Below are positions 50,023 to 58,838 of a DNA stretch of 64,000 nucleotides, one piece after another. The position numbers and the translations under genes are program-made. The stretch's first letter is position 1. Each line of letters starts with the position of its first letter. Source of the stretch: Streptomyces violaceorubidus. GTDB lineage: Bacteria > Actinomycetota > Actinomycetes > Streptomycetales > Streptomycetaceae. The DNA lies in assembly GCF_000717995.1 (NCBI RefSeq), contig NZ_JODM01000014.1, forward strand, positions 146,960-210,959. The letters run 5' to 3'. The notes under the pieces are model-generated. The model was not told where the DNA came from and searched no databases. It saw nothing but the letters and a program-made list of their open reading frames with translations.

Positions 50023-52113
50023 TCACCCCTGCCCCGCCCGGTTCTGCCCCGGCCGCCCGGGCCACCAGGCGAGGGCGCCGAGGTCGCGGGCGAGCGCCGG
50101 GACCAGCAGCGAGCGCACGACCAGCGTGTCCAGCAGGACGCCGAAGGCCACGATGAAGGCGATCTGCACCAGGAAGGCGAGCGGGATGACGCCGAGCGCG
50201 GCGAAGGTGGCGGCGAGGACCACTCCGGCCGAGGTGATCACGCCGCCGGTGGCGGTCAGGCCGCGCAGGATGCCCTCCCGCACCCCGTGGCGCAGCGTCT
50301 CCTGCCGGACCCGGGACATGAGGAAGATGTTGTAGTCCACGCCGAGGGCGACCAGGAAGACGAACCCGTACAGCGGGACGGAGGCGTCCGTGCCGCCGAA
50401 GCCGAACACATGGGTGAAGACCAGCGCCGAGACGCCCAGGGTGGCCACGAAGTTCAGGGCCACCGTCGCCACCAGCAGCACGGGCATCAGCAGCGAACGC
50501 AGCAGGGCGACCAGGATGACCAGGATGATGGCGAGGACCACGGGCACGATGAGCGTCCGGTCGTGCTCGGCGGTGCGCTGGGTGTCGTACTGCTGGGCGG
50601 TGTAGCCCCCGACGAGGGCCTTCGCGCCGGGTACGTCGTGGACGGCCGTCCTGAGACGGGCCACCGTGCTCTTGGCGGCGTCGCTGTCGGCGGGGGCCCG
50701 GAGCGTGGCGTCGACGCGTACCCGGCCGTCGACCACCTTGGGTTCGCCGCCGCCGGGGCGGCCGGACGCGGTGACCGGGGCGGCGGAGGCGACGCCGGGG
50801 GTGGCGCGGGCGGCCGCGAGAACGGGGTCCAGCCGGTCGGCCTCGGCGATGATCACCGCGGGGTTGCCCGAGCCGCCGGGGAAGTGCCGGGCCAGCGTCC
50901 GCTGCGCGGCGACCGACGGGGTGTCGTTCACGAAGATCTCGTCCAGGGGCACTCCCCTGGAGCTCAGCGTCGGCGCGAAGGCGGCGCAGGCGAGCAGCGC
51001 GGCCAGGGAGATCGCCCAGATGCGGCGCGGGGCCCGGTCCACCCGTTCGGCGACCCGGTGCCACAGCCGGTGCCCGGCCTCCGGGTCACCGGCCCGTACG
51101 GGCCTGGCGGGCCAGTAGGCGGCGCGGCCGAGCAGGACCAGGACGGCCGGCAGGAAGGTGAGCGTGCTCAGTACGGCGCAGACGATGCCGATGGCGCCGA
51201 CGGGCCCGAGCGCGCGGTTGTTGGTCAGGTCGCTGAGCAGCAGTGCCAGCAGCGCGAGGGCCACGGTCGCCGCGCTGGCCACCACGGCACCCCAGGAGGC
51301 CCGCAGGGCGGCGCGCGCGGCGGCGAAGCGGTCCGGCTGCCGGGCGAGCTCCTCGCGGAAGCGGGCGGTGAGCAGCAGGGCGTAGTCGGTGGCGGCGCCG
51401 ATGACCAGGATGGAAAGGATCCCCTGGACCTGCCCGTCGACGCGTACGACGTCCCGCTCGGCGAGCGCGTAGACGATCGCGCAGGCCAGCCCCAGGGCGA
51501 AGACCGCGCCCAGGATGATGACGAGGGGGAGCAGGACGCTGCGGTAGACCAGCAGCAGGATCACCAGGACGGTGATCAGCGCGACGCCCAGCAGCAGCCC
51601 GTCGATGCCCGAGAAGGCGTCGGAGAGGTCGGCCTGGGAGGCCGCGGGACCGGCCAGCTGGGCCTGGGTGCCCGGCACCCGCCCGGCCGCGTCGCCGATC
51701 CGCTCCAGGACGTCGGGCAGTGCGTCGCCGAGGCCGGGCTCGACCTGGACGACCGCCTGGAGGGCCTCGCCGTCGTCGGAGGCCAGCGCGGGCGACGCCT
51801 GGCCGACGACGCCGGGCGCGCCCTCCAGCGAGGTGAGGGAGCGGGTGGCCGCGGCCCGGTGGCCGGTGACGGGGCCGCCGTCGTCGGCGGTCCACACGAC
51901 GATCACCGGAAGCGTCTCGTCCTGCTGGAAGGCCTTGCGGGCGTCGACGACCCGGGTGGACTCCGCGCTGCGGGGCAGGAAGGCGGCCTGGTCGTTGGTG
52001 GCGACCTCGCCGAGCTTCCCGGCGTACGGCCCGAGCGTGCCGCCGATGCCGAGCCAGACCAGGAGCAGGACGGCGGTGACGAGCCAACGGGCCCGTCGGG
52101 AGGGGGTGGACAT
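50023..52113 (-). CDS. MMPL/RND-family membrane transporter
   Basis: A 696-residue protein with the duplicated RND-like layout: helix 1, a ~130-residue external domain, five helices, then the second half repeating this (about 12 helices in all). Conserved text includes GAATDYALLLTARFREEL in the first half and LGVDYNIFLMSRVRQE in the second, the proton-relay Asp regions of MMPL proteins. The start ATG 52113 has GGAGA upstream. It lies 74 bases downstream of the MarR gene on the same strand, which probably regulates it. Members export lipids or drugs; substrate unknown. Confidence 0.9.
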   Translation of the reverse strand: MSTPSRRARWLVTAVLLLVWLGIGGTLGPYAGKLGEVATNDQAAFLPRSAESTRVVDARKAFQQDETLPVIVVWTADDGGPVTGHRAAATRSLTSLEGAPGVVGQASPALASDDGEALQAVVQVEPGLGDALPDVLERIGDAAGRVPGTQAQLAGPAASQADLSDAFSGIDGLLLGVALITVLVILLLVYRSVLLPLVIILGAVFALGLACAIVYALAERDVVRVDGQVQGILSILVIGAATDYALLLTARFREELARQPDRFAAARAALRASWGAVVASAATVALALLALLLSDLTNNRALGPVGAIGIVCAVLSTLTFLPAVLVLLGRAAYWPARPVRAGDPEAGHRLWHRVAERVDRAPRRIWAISLAALLACAAFAPTLSSRGVPLDEIFVNDTPSVAAQRTLARHFPGGSGNPAVIIAEADRLDPVLAAARATPGVASAAPVTASGRPGGGEPKVVDGRVRVDATLRAPADSDAAKSTVARLRTAVHDVPGAKALVGGYTAQQYDTQRTAEHDRTLIVPVVLAIILVILVALLRSLLMPVLLVATVALNFVATLGVSALVFTHVFGFGGTDASVPLYGFVFLVALGVDYNIFLMSRVRQETLRHGVREGILRGLTATGGVITSAGVVLAATFAALGVIPLAFLVQIAFIVAFGVLLDTLVVRSLLVPALARDLGALAWWPGRPGQNRAGQG

Positions 52114-52187
52114 CGCTGGCGAGTCTCCAGGTCTGCGGGACGACGGGACAGGAACGCGCGCTACGGCCGGGACGTTCTGTACCCGTC

Positions 52188-52682
52188 CTACCGCACGAGA
52201 CCCAGTTCCTCGTTCATCGCCGTCAGGAAGCGGACCACGACCGCCAGTTCCTCGTCGTCGAAGTGCGCGCGGGTCGCGGCGGCGGCCTCGGCCAGCGGAA
52301 GGAAGTACGTCCGGGCCGCCTCCCGGGCCTCGGGCACATAGCGCAGGTGCACCACCCGGCGGTCGGCGCTCTCCCGGACCCGGCGCACGTGTCCCGCGCG
52401 CTCCAGGCGGTCCACGCAGGCCGTCACCGCACCCGAGGTCAGCCCCAGGTGCTCGCGCAGCCGCCCCGGCGTCATGGGCTCGCCGGCGTCCAGGATCGCG
52501 GCGAGCGCCTGGACGTCGGTGGCGTGCAGGCCGTGGCCGCCGGCGAAACCGTGCGTCAGGCGGTTGATCTCGCCGTTCATCCGCCTCAGTTGTGCGGCGA
52601 GGACGTGCAGGTCGCCGGAGTCGGGGCCGGGGCCGGCCCCCCGCTCGTGCGCGTGCTGTCCACGCTGGTTCGCTGTCGACAC
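52188..52682 (-). CDS. MarR-family transcriptional regulator
   Basis: A 164-residue winged-helix regulator from GTG 52682. The core RLREHLGLTSGAVTACVDRLERAGHVRRVRESADRRVVHL (shown in outline) is the MarR DNA-binding region with the conserved D-R-R wing. Flanking helices form the dimer interface. No Shine-Dalgarno motif precedes the GTG; TATACG lies eight bases upstream, so the message may be leaderless. It precedes the MMPL gene on the same strand and is divergent from the SDR gene, and is likely to control one or both. Confidence 0.85.
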   Translation of the reverse strand: MSTANQRGQHAHERGAGPGPDSGDLHVLAAQLRRMNGEINRLTHGFAGGHGLHATDVQALAAILDAGEPMTPGRLREHLGLTSGAVTACVDRLERAGHVRRVRESADRRVVHLRYVPEAREAARTYFLPLAEAAAATRAHFDDEELAVVVRFLTAMNEELGLVR

Positions 52683-52786
52683 GCGATCAGCGTATAGAAG
52701 GGTCGACCTGGCCCGGGACGCGTCCGCCACGGGTCGTTCCGGGGAAGGGGTCTGGGGTACGACTGTCCCGGGAGCGACGGAGCCAC

Positions 52787-54337
52787 ATGAGCCAGGCAAG
52801 TGAAGGAACCGAACGGGCGGGCGGCGAGGGTGGCGGGGCGGGTCTGCGCTGCCTGGTCACCGGCGCGACGGGGTACGTCGGGGGCCGCCTCGTGCCCGAG
52901 CTGCTGGACGCCGGACACCGCGTGCGGTGCCTGGCCCGTTCCCCGGACAAGCTGCGCGACCATCCCTGGGCCCAGAAGGCGGAGGTGGTACGCGGCGACG
53001 TCACCGACGCGAACTCGGTGGCGCGGGCCATGGAGGGCGTGGACGTGGCCTACTACCTGGTGCACGCCCTCGGCTCCGGCGACGACTTCGAGGCGACCGA
53101 CCGGCGGGCGGCCCGCACCTTCGCCGAGCGGGCCGAGGCGGCCGGGGTACGGCGCATCGTCTATCTGGGCGGCCTGACCCCGTCCGGGGTGCCGGAGGGC
53201 GAGCTGTCGCCGCACCTGCGCTCCCGCGCCGAGGTCGGCCGCATCCTGCTGGCCTCCGGTGTGCCCACGACCGTGCTGCGCGCGGCGGTGGTGATCGGCT
53301 CCGGGTCGGCCTCCTTCGAGATGCTGCGCTACCTCACCGAGCGGCTGCCGGTGATGGTCACGCCCAGCTGGGTGCACACTCGCATCCAGCCGGTCGCCGT
53401 CCGGGACGTGCTGCGCGCCCTGGTCGGCAGCGCCACCATGCCCCGGGAGGTGTCCCGGACCTTCGACATCGGCGGTCCCGACATCCTCACCTACCGGGAC
53501 ATGATGGTGCGCTACGCCCGGGTCGCCGAGCTGCCCAGGCGACTGATCCTGCCGGTGCCCATGCTGTCCCCCGGGCTCTCCAGCCACTGGGTCGGGCTGG
53601 TCACCCCGGTCCCGGCGGCCATCGCGCGCCCGCTCACCGAGTCGCTGCGGCACGAGGTGGTGTGCGGCGAGAACGACATCGTCCGGTACGTTCCGCCGCC
53701 GCCGGGATACCCGCTGGGCTTCGACGACGCGCTGCGGCTGGCCCTGCGGCGGGTGCGGGAGGCCCGGGTCACCACCCGCTGGTCGTCCGCGTCCGTGCCG
53801 GGGGCGCCCAGCGACCCGCTGCCCACCGACCCCGACTGGGCGGGCGGCAGCCTCTACACCGACGAGCGCGCCCTGACGGTCGACGCGCCGCCCGAGGCGC
53901 TGTGGCGGGTCGTCGAGGGCATCGGCGGTGACAACGGCTGGTACTCCTTCCCGCTGGCCTGGGCGGTACGGGGCCGGCTCGACCGGCTGGTCGGCGGGGT
54001 GGGCCTGCGCCGGGGGCGCCGGGACGCCGCGCGGCTGCGGGTCGGCGACTCGCTCGACTTCTGGCGGGTGGAGGAGATCGTCCCGGGGCGGCTGCTGCGG
54101 CTGCGCGCCGAGATGCGGCTGCCGGGGCTCGCCTGGCTGGAGATGTACGCCGAGACCGACGACGCCGGGCGGACGCGGTACCGCCAGCGGGCGCTGTTCC
54201 ATCCCCACGGGCTGGCGGGCCAGGCGTACTGGTGGAGCGTGTGGCCCTTCCACGCCGTGGTCTTCGGCGGCATGGCCCGCAACATCGCCCGCGCCGCCCG
54301 CCGCTCGGACCGGGCGGCCGGCGGCCCCGGCTCCTGA
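52787..54337 (+). CDS. NAD(P)-binding SDR protein fused to a DUF2867 domain
   Basis: A 516-residue protein. ATG 52787 follows ACGGAG. Residues ~20-330 form an atypical SDR/NmrA-like domain with the cofactor motif TGATGYVGG, then CLARSPDKL, GDVTDANSV, YYLVHALGSG and YLGGLTPSG. Residues ~355-500 form the DUF2867 region (LYTDERALTVDAPPEALWRVVEGIGG in outline, LDFWRVEEIVPGRLLRLRAEM, FHPHGLAGQAYWW). The fusion is common in bacteria but unassigned; the second domain looks like a START/SRPBCC ligand-binding fold. It is divergent from the MarR gene, hence possibly under its control. Confidence 0.85.
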   Translation: MSQASEGTERAGGEGGGAGLRCLVTGATGYVGGRLVPELLDAGHRVRCLARSPDKLRDHPWAQKAEVVRGDVTDANSVARAMEGVDVAYYLVHALGSGDDFEATDRRAARTFAERAEAAGVRRIVYLGGLTPSGVPEGELSPHLRSRAEVGRILLASGVPTTVLRAAVVIGSGSASFEMLRYLTERLPVMVTPSWVHTRIQPVAVRDVLRALVGSATMPREVSRTFDIGGPDILTYRDMMVRYARVAELPRRLILPVPMLSPGLSSHWVGLVTPVPAAIARPLTESLRHEVVCGENDIVRYVPPPPGYPLGFDDALRLALRRVREARVTTRWSSASVPGAPSDPLPTDPDWAGGSLYTDERALTVDAPPEALWRVVEGIGGDNGWYSFPLAWAVRGRLDRLVGGVGLRRGRRDAARLRVGDSLDFWRVEEIVPGRLLRLRAEMRLPGLAWLEMYAETDDAGRTRYRQRALFHPHGLAGQAYWWSVWPFHAVVFGGMARNIARAARRSDRAAGGPGS

Positions 54338-54439
54338 CACCGGCCCGCGCGGGGCAGCCTCGCCGCCCGCGGCGCCGGGGCCGTCGCCTCCGGATTCGCC
54401 GGGAAGTCGCTCCGCACGGCGCCCGGCCCGGCCGGGTCG

Positions 54440-54877
54440 TCAGGTGCGGGGGCCGTCCGGGCGGGACGTGTGGTCCGGGTGGTTTCGGGACCGGCGGACC
54501 TCCTTCAGCTCCGCCTCGTACAGGTGGCGGCGTCCCTCGGCCAGGCGCGCCACCGCCTCCCGCTCCAGGTCCCGGAACGGCTGGTAGTACGTCCGGTCGT
54601 AGGCGTCGACGATCTGGAACGTCCAGTGTCCGGGGATGACGTTGCGGCCCAGGATCTCGGTGCGCACGCGTTCCGCCAGCGCCGGGTGCCCCGCCGCGCG
54701 CAGCAGCTCGACCGCGCGGTCGAGTTCGAAGTCCGCCGCACCGGTGTGCTGGTGGAAGGCGAACAGGTGCCCGCGGGCGCACTCGGTCGTCTCCAGGGCC
54801 TTGGACAGGGATCCGAGGGCCTGGACCGTCTCGTCGCTGACGCCCTCGGGGCGCCGGTGCGGGTCGTCGTCATCCAT
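54440..54877 (-). CDS. Conserved hypothetical protein, helical
   Basis: A 145-residue soluble protein, predicted nearly all-helical. Motif-like stretches are ALGSLSKALETTECARGHLF, FHQHTGAADFELDRAVELL, ERVRTEILGRNVIPGHWTFQI and AYDRTYYQPFRDLEREA. Repeated His residues in the first half could bind metal. The start ATG 54877 lies inside the end of the DUF3140 gene (eight-base overlap), indicating coupling. It is convergent with the SDR gene. Function is not recognised. Confidence 0.7.
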   Translation of the reverse strand: MDDDDPHRRPEGVSDETVQALGSLSKALETTECARGHLFAFHQHTGAADFELDRAVELLRAAGHPALAERVRTEILGRNVIPGHWTFQIVDAYDRTYYQPFRDLEREAVARLAEGRRHLYEAELKEVRRSRNHPDHTSRPDGPRT

Positions 54878-55211
54878 GGCGTCCCAGGGGGTCGTGGCCC
54901 CAGTTCATGAGCGAGTGCCGCCACCGGGTGTCCTCGACGTCGCCCGACGGGCGCTGGGCCAGGTGCCGGCGGACGTAGCCGACGACCTTGCGCATGTGCT
55001 CGTAGTCGTCGTCCGAGAGGTCGCCCTTGTTCTTGTGCAGGATCTCGACGATCCGGCGGCCGGACGCGTGCCCGACGGACTCGCCCCCGTCCTGGTGGTG
55101 CCCGGCGTCCCGCGACTCGTCGGTGTCGAGCCACCGGTCCAGTTCGGCCGGTGTCATGTTCACCAGCGCGTGGAAGGCGTCCCGGGTCTCGTCCTGTTCG
55201 TCTCCGTCCAT
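54870..55211 (-). CDS. DUF3140 protein
   Basis: A 113-residue protein. ATG 55211 follows GAGGAAGCGAGG and is preferred over the upstream in-frame start. The pattern ETRDAFHALVNMTPAELDRWL, GHASGRRIVEILHKNKGDLSDDDYEHMRKVVGYVRRHL (in outline) and SLMNWGHDPL is the DUF3140 signature, which includes the conserved Trp and the helix ending in RRHLAQRP. The family is small, soluble, perhaps DNA-associated, and uncharacterised. It sits between the DUF2945 gene (14 bases upstream) and the helical hypothetical gene, forming a three-gene operon. Confidence 0.8.
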   Translation of the reverse strand: MDGDEQDETRDAFHALVNMTPAELDRWLDTDESRDAGHHQDGGESVGHASGRRIVEILHKNKGDLSDDDYEHMRKVVGYVRRHLAQRPSGDVEDTRWRHSLMNWGHDPLGRHG

Positions 55212-55225
55212 GACGCCTCGCTTCC

Positions 55226-55453
55226 TCACTTCTTCTTCTTCAGCGCGGACGGCTTGTGCACCGCCGACCTGCCCGACTTGTCGCTGCGGACCTGGTACTG
55301 GGGGTCGTCGGGCGAGGCGTCCACGGTGCGGCCGGCCGCCTCGGTGCGCTCGGTGATCTTCTTCTCCACCTTGCCCCCGGTGCGGGAGCCGTGGCTGCTC
55401 CAGGTGACCTCGTCGCCCTTCCCCAGGTGCTCGTCGTCGCGTTTCTCGGCCAT
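55226..55453 (-). CDS. DUF2945 (HVA1-type tudor-like) protein
   Basis: A 75-residue basic protein. The core GDEVTWSSHGSRTGGKVEKK followed by VDASPDDPQYQVRSDKSG and AVHKPSAL matches DUF2945, also called the hypervirulence-associated TUDOR domain, a small beta barrel. It ends in a poly-Lys tail (LKKKK). No catalytic role is known. It is the first gene of a compact minus-strand group with DUF3140, a pairing that often appears in actinobacterial stress gene neighbourhoods (recollection). Confidence 0.8.
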   Translation of the reverse strand: MAEKRDDEHLGKGDEVTWSSHGSRTGGKVEKKITERTEAAGRTVDASPDDPQYQVRSDKSGRSAVHKPSALKKKK

Positions 55454-55634
55454 CGCGGTACTCCCTACTCCTGCGCGCCGCCTCGGGCGCCCCGGACGGT
55501 CAGGGTTCCCAGCCGGGGGCGCCCCACTCGGCCCCGGCCCCGATCGACCGCCGAACTATCCTGGTCGCGGCCCCGGCGCCGCCGTCCCGGCCCGCCGACG
55601 TCCTCGTCACCGCCGCCGTTCCAGGAGCAGCCCG

Positions 55635-56435
55635 TTGAACACCAGCACCGCGACCCCGGACAGCTACTACGAGCGCATCGACGAGCACCGTTACAAGCCG
55701 ACCCCGCACGCGGGCGGCGCGTGGAGCGCGGACGAACAGCACTTCAGTCCGCTCGGGGGCCTGATCGTCCACGCCGTCGACCGGCATCTCGCGGGCCGGA
55801 CCGGTGCGGCGATGTCGATGAGCCGCATCAGCTTCGACATCCTGGGCCGCCCGGCGCTGGACGAGTGCGAGATACGGGTGGAGACCGTCCGGCCGGGACG
55901 CACCATCGAGCTGGTCGAGGCGACCGTGCTGACGGCGGGCCGTTCGGTGGCGCGGGCCAGGGTGTGGCTGCTGGCGGACGGGGACACGAGTGCCGTCGCC
56001 GGCGGCGGTGCCGACCGGCTCACCGGGCCGGACACGCTCGCCCCCCGGCCGATGGACGCCGAGTGGCCCGGTGGGTACATCGCCTCCCTGGACGTACGCC
56101 CGCTCGCCCCGCACCGGCCGGGCCGCGCCACCGCCTGGGTCTCCACCGGCCTCGACCTGGTCGCCGGGGAGAGCGCGAGCCCGCTGGCCTCCTACGTCGC
56201 GCTGGTCGACACGGCCAACGGCATCGCGGTGCGGCAGTCGCCGCGGGAGTGGATGTTCCCGAACGTGGACCTGACCCTGCACCTGCACCGGGCCCCGCGT
56301 GGCCGCTGGACCGGCCTGGACACCACCGTCGTCTTCGGGCCCACCGGCCAGGGCGTCACCAGCACCGTCCTGCACGACCTGGACGGCCCCGTGGGCCACG
56401 CGCAGCAGCTGCTGACCGTCCGTCCGCAGCCCTGA
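55635..56435 (+). CDS. Thioesterase-family protein (double hot-dog, TesB-like)
   Basis: A 266-residue protein beginning at TTG 55635, which has CAGGAG seven bases upstream and starts the family-like text NTSTATPDSYYERID. Two hot-dog halves can be seen: GGAWSADEQHFSPLGGLIVHAVDR with SRISFDILGRPAL in the first, and SPLASYVALVDTANG, FPNVDLTLHLHR and DTTVVFGPTGQG in the second. This matches acyl-CoA thioesterase-like proteins of the TesB/Acyl-CoA_thio_2 group. The substrate is likely an acyl-CoA. TATCCT at 55557-55562 may be its -10 box. Confidence 0.82.
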   Translation: MNTSTATPDSYYERIDEHRYKPTPHAGGAWSADEQHFSPLGGLIVHAVDRHLAGRTGAAMSMSRISFDILGRPALDECEIRVETVRPGRTIELVEATVLTAGRSVARARVWLLADGDTSAVAGGGADRLTGPDTLAPRPMDAEWPGGYIASLDVRPLAPHRPGRATAWVSTGLDLVAGESASPLASYVALVDTANGIAVRQSPREWMFPNVDLTLHLHRAPRGRWTGLDTTVVFGPTGQGVTSTVLHDLDGPVGHAQQLLTVRPQP

Positions 56436-56461
56436 GAGGCCCCGCCCGACGCCTCGACGCG

Positions 56462-56914
56462 TCAGCCCTCTCCCGCCGGCGGATCGGCGAGGATGCCCTC
56501 CAGCAGGCCGGTGGCCTGGCCGACCTCGATCAGGTACCCGTCGGGGTCGCGCAGGTAGCACCGCAGCTCGGCCTTGCGGTCGAGGGGCGCCGTGAGGAAC
56601 TCGGCACCGAGCGCGCTCCACTCGCGGTGGCACCGCTCGATGTCGGCCACCCGGATGTTGAGGAAGCTCGTCGCCGTCCCGGGGTCGTCGGGGGGACGCA
56701 GGGTGACATCGGGTTTGTCCGGCGTCGGCCCCCCGCCCGGGTTCATGATGATCCAGCTGTTCGCGAGCTTGACGATGCACGGGTTCTGGGCGAGCACGAC
56801 CTCGCCGCCGAGCACCTCGGAGTAGAAGGCCCGCGAGCGCGGGACGTCGGCCACGGTGAGGAAGTGGGTGAGCAGCAGCCCCGACTCCGGGGCGGGCAGG
56901 TCTTCACGGCGCAT
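56462..56914 (-). CDS. VOC-family (glyoxalase/dioxygenase-fold) protein
   Basis: A 150-residue single VOC domain pair. ATG 56914 follows AGGA; a longer start upstream (56965 region) is possible but less family-like. The two beta-alpha-beta-beta-beta units are seen as HFLTVADVPRSRAFYSEVLGGEVV and SFLNIRVADIERCHREWSALGAEF, ending in LRDPDGYLIEVGQATG, with His and Glu as potential metal ligands. Such proteins include glyoxalases and antibiotic-binding proteins. It is convergent with the thioesterase gene, 26 bases apart. Confidence 0.85.
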   Translation of the reverse strand: MRREDLPAPESGLLLTHFLTVADVPRSRAFYSEVLGGEVVLAQNPCIVKLANSWIIMNPGGGPTPDKPDVTLRPPDDPGTATSFLNIRVADIERCHREWSALGAEFLTAPLDRKAELRCYLRDPDGYLIEVGQATGLLEGILADPPAGEG

Positions 56915-57000
56915 TCCTGGACCCCCACGCTCTTGTGACGGGTTTCCGGATTCTTCCCTCGTGTCCATCATGGACCGGGCCCGCCCGGCCGGAAAGACGA

Positions 57001-58002
57001 TCAGGAGGGCGTGAGGACCAGACGCCCCCGCACGACCCCCGCCTCCAGCCTGCGGTGGGCCTCGGCGGTCTTCGACAGGGGCAGCCGGTCGGCGATGCGC
57101 GGGCGCCACGGGGTGTCCGTGAGGACGCCCACCACGGCCCGCGCCGCCTCGGCGAGGTCCGCGGTCGTGGCGTTGCTGATCGCGAAGCCCACGATGCTCG
57201 CGTCCCTGGTGTAGAGCCGGCTCACGGGCAGCGCCGCGGGTCCGCCGCCCAGTCCCACCATCGCGACCAGGCGACCGCCCCGGGCCAGCGAGTCCACGGC
57301 GTCGGCGAGCACCCCGTGCCCGGAGGTGTCCAGGTGCACGTCGTAGCCGTCGGGAGCGGCCCGGCGCATGCGTGCGCCGAGGTCGGGCGCACGGTGGTCG
57401 AGGACCTCGGTGGCGCCCAGGCCCCGCACCGCCTCGGCGTCCTCCGCCCGCGCCGTCGCGATCACGCGGGCCCCGGCCCAGGAGGCCAGGGCGACGGCGG
57501 CGCCGCCCACGTTCCCTGCGCCGCCGCCGACGTAGACGGTCTCCCCCGCCCGCAGCCGCCCGTGCCGGAACAGCGCGAGCCAGGCGGAGGCGGCCGGGTG
57601 GCCGGCCGCCACGAGGTGGTCCGCGTCGATGCCGGGCGGCGCCGCGTAGAGACGTTCGGCGGCGACCGTCGCGTACTGGGCGAAGGACCCCTGCCGGCCC
57701 GCGTGCCCCAGGCTGTTGCACCACACCCGCCGCCCGACCGGGAAGCCGGCGGCGCCCGGCCCGGCCACGGCGACCTCGCCGACCAGGTCGCGGCCGACGA
57801 CGAAGGGCGAGGGCAGGGAGGTGGCGTAGGCACCGGACCGTACGAAGGTGTCCACGGGGTTGGCGGCGACGGCCGTCACCCGTACGAGCACATCCGTGGG
57901 GCCCACGGACGGCACGGGCAGTTCCCCGTGGCGGATGGCGTCGGCCGGTCCGACGGGGTCGATGTACGCCGCCCGCATGGTGTCGGGGACGGAGCCGTTC
58001 AT
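57001..58002 (-). CDS. Zinc-independent MDR oxidoreductase, quinone-reductase-like
   Basis: A 333-residue medium-chain dehydrogenase/reductase. The GroES-like part holds AAYIDPVGPADAIRHGELPVP and ANPVDTFVRSGAY; the Rossmann part holds VYVGGGAGNVGGAAVALASWAGARVIAT (in outline). The zinc-binding Cys/His set of alcohol dehydrogenases is absent, which places it with NADPH:quinone oxidoreductases (QOR). The start ATG 58002 is given with modest support. Substrate not predictable. Same strand as the VOC gene, 86 bases upstream of it. Confidence 0.85.
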   Translation of the reverse strand: MNGSVPDTMRAAYIDPVGPADAIRHGELPVPSVGPTDVLVRVTAVAANPVDTFVRSGAYATSLPSPFVVGRDLVGEVAVAGPGAAGFPVGRRVWCNSLGHAGRQGSFAQYATVAAERLYAAPPGIDADHLVAAGHPAASAWLALFRHGRLRAGETVYVGGGAGNVGGAAVALASWAGARVIATARAEDAEAVRGLGATEVLDHRAPDLGARMRRAAPDGYDVHLDTSGHGVLADAVDSLARGGRLVAMVGLGGGPAALPVSRLYTRDASIVGFAISNATTADLAEAARAVVGVLTDTPWRPRIADRLPLSKTAEAHRRLEAGVVRGRLVLTPS

Positions 58003-58111
58003 GATCCCATGCTACGAACCGTCCGGTGGCGGCGCAGCGAGGGTCGCCGCCGTCGCGGCGGAGCCGAGTCCGGTGGTCGCGCGGTCCCCGCGCCCGGGGT
58101 GCGTCCCGGTG

Positions 58112-58657
58112 TCACCCGCTGCCCGAGCGGGTGAGCGGTGGACGGACACCCGCGGGACGCTCGCGCAGCCGGCGCCCGCGGCGGGTGGGCCCCCAGGGCT
58201 TGAGGAGTGAGATCACCGTCATGAACACATAGGCGGACAGGGAGACCACCGGCCCGAAGAGCACGTCCCCCGCGTCGGGCAGTGGCCCGCCGGCGGTCAC
58301 GGCCGCGACCGCCGAGTCGACACCGGGGCGCAGCGCGAAGAACGTGGCGACGGTGGTGCCGAGGGTCAGCCAGAACTTCGTGTACACCCACCGGTGCCGG
58401 GCGAGCCCCCACGGCGTGCCCAGGGCCAGCACCAGCCCGCTTCCCAGGGTGAGCAGGGCGAGGGGGAGCAGCAGCCAGTCGGCGAACAGCTTCATGCAGC
58501 GGACGGCGGCCTCCACCGCCGCCGGGGAGGCGCCGGTCGCCGCGGTGGCACCGAGCGCCAGCAGCCCGAGGGTGAGCCCGAGCCAGGCGGCGGAGGCGAG
58601 GACGTGGACGACGAGGGAGGCCCTGCGTGCGGGGCGGCTGAGTTTCACCCCGCCCAC
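58112..58657 (-). CDS. Four-helix membrane protein (DUF2269-like)
   Basis: A 181-residue integral membrane protein with four hydrophobic helices (residues ~14-36, ~58-80, ~94-110, ~133-152) and conserved His near the start of the first (LVVHVLASAAWLGL) and Trp/Lys in RHRWVYTKFWLTLG. The pattern HVxxxxxWxG is seen in DUF2269 and related CopD-like membrane proteins. Two starts are possible, GTG 58657 and GTG 58648; neither has a clean ribosome site. Function unknown. Confidence 0.7.
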   Translation of the reverse strand: MGGVKLSRPARRASLVVHVLASAAWLGLTLGLLALGATAATGASPAAVEAAVRCMKLFADWLLLPLALLTLGSGLVLALGTPWGLARHRWVYTKFWLTLGTTVATFFALRPGVDSAVAAVTAGGPLPDAGDVLFGPVVSLSAYVFMTVISLLKPWGPTRRGRRLRERPAGVRPPLTRSGSG

Positions 58658-58838
58658 GCTGCCCGTCGGCGGCGACCGGGGCGTCCTGCGGCGGGAGTAA
58701 CCGCCCGTACCGAGCCGGGCGTACGCGCCGGGGTCGCCGTGACCCGATCGGCGCAGGGCCCCGGACGTCCGCGCTGCGTGGGGGACCCGCTCGCCCTAGC
58801 CTGAGCGTGTCTTCGACACATCGCCGCTAGGAGTTCCC

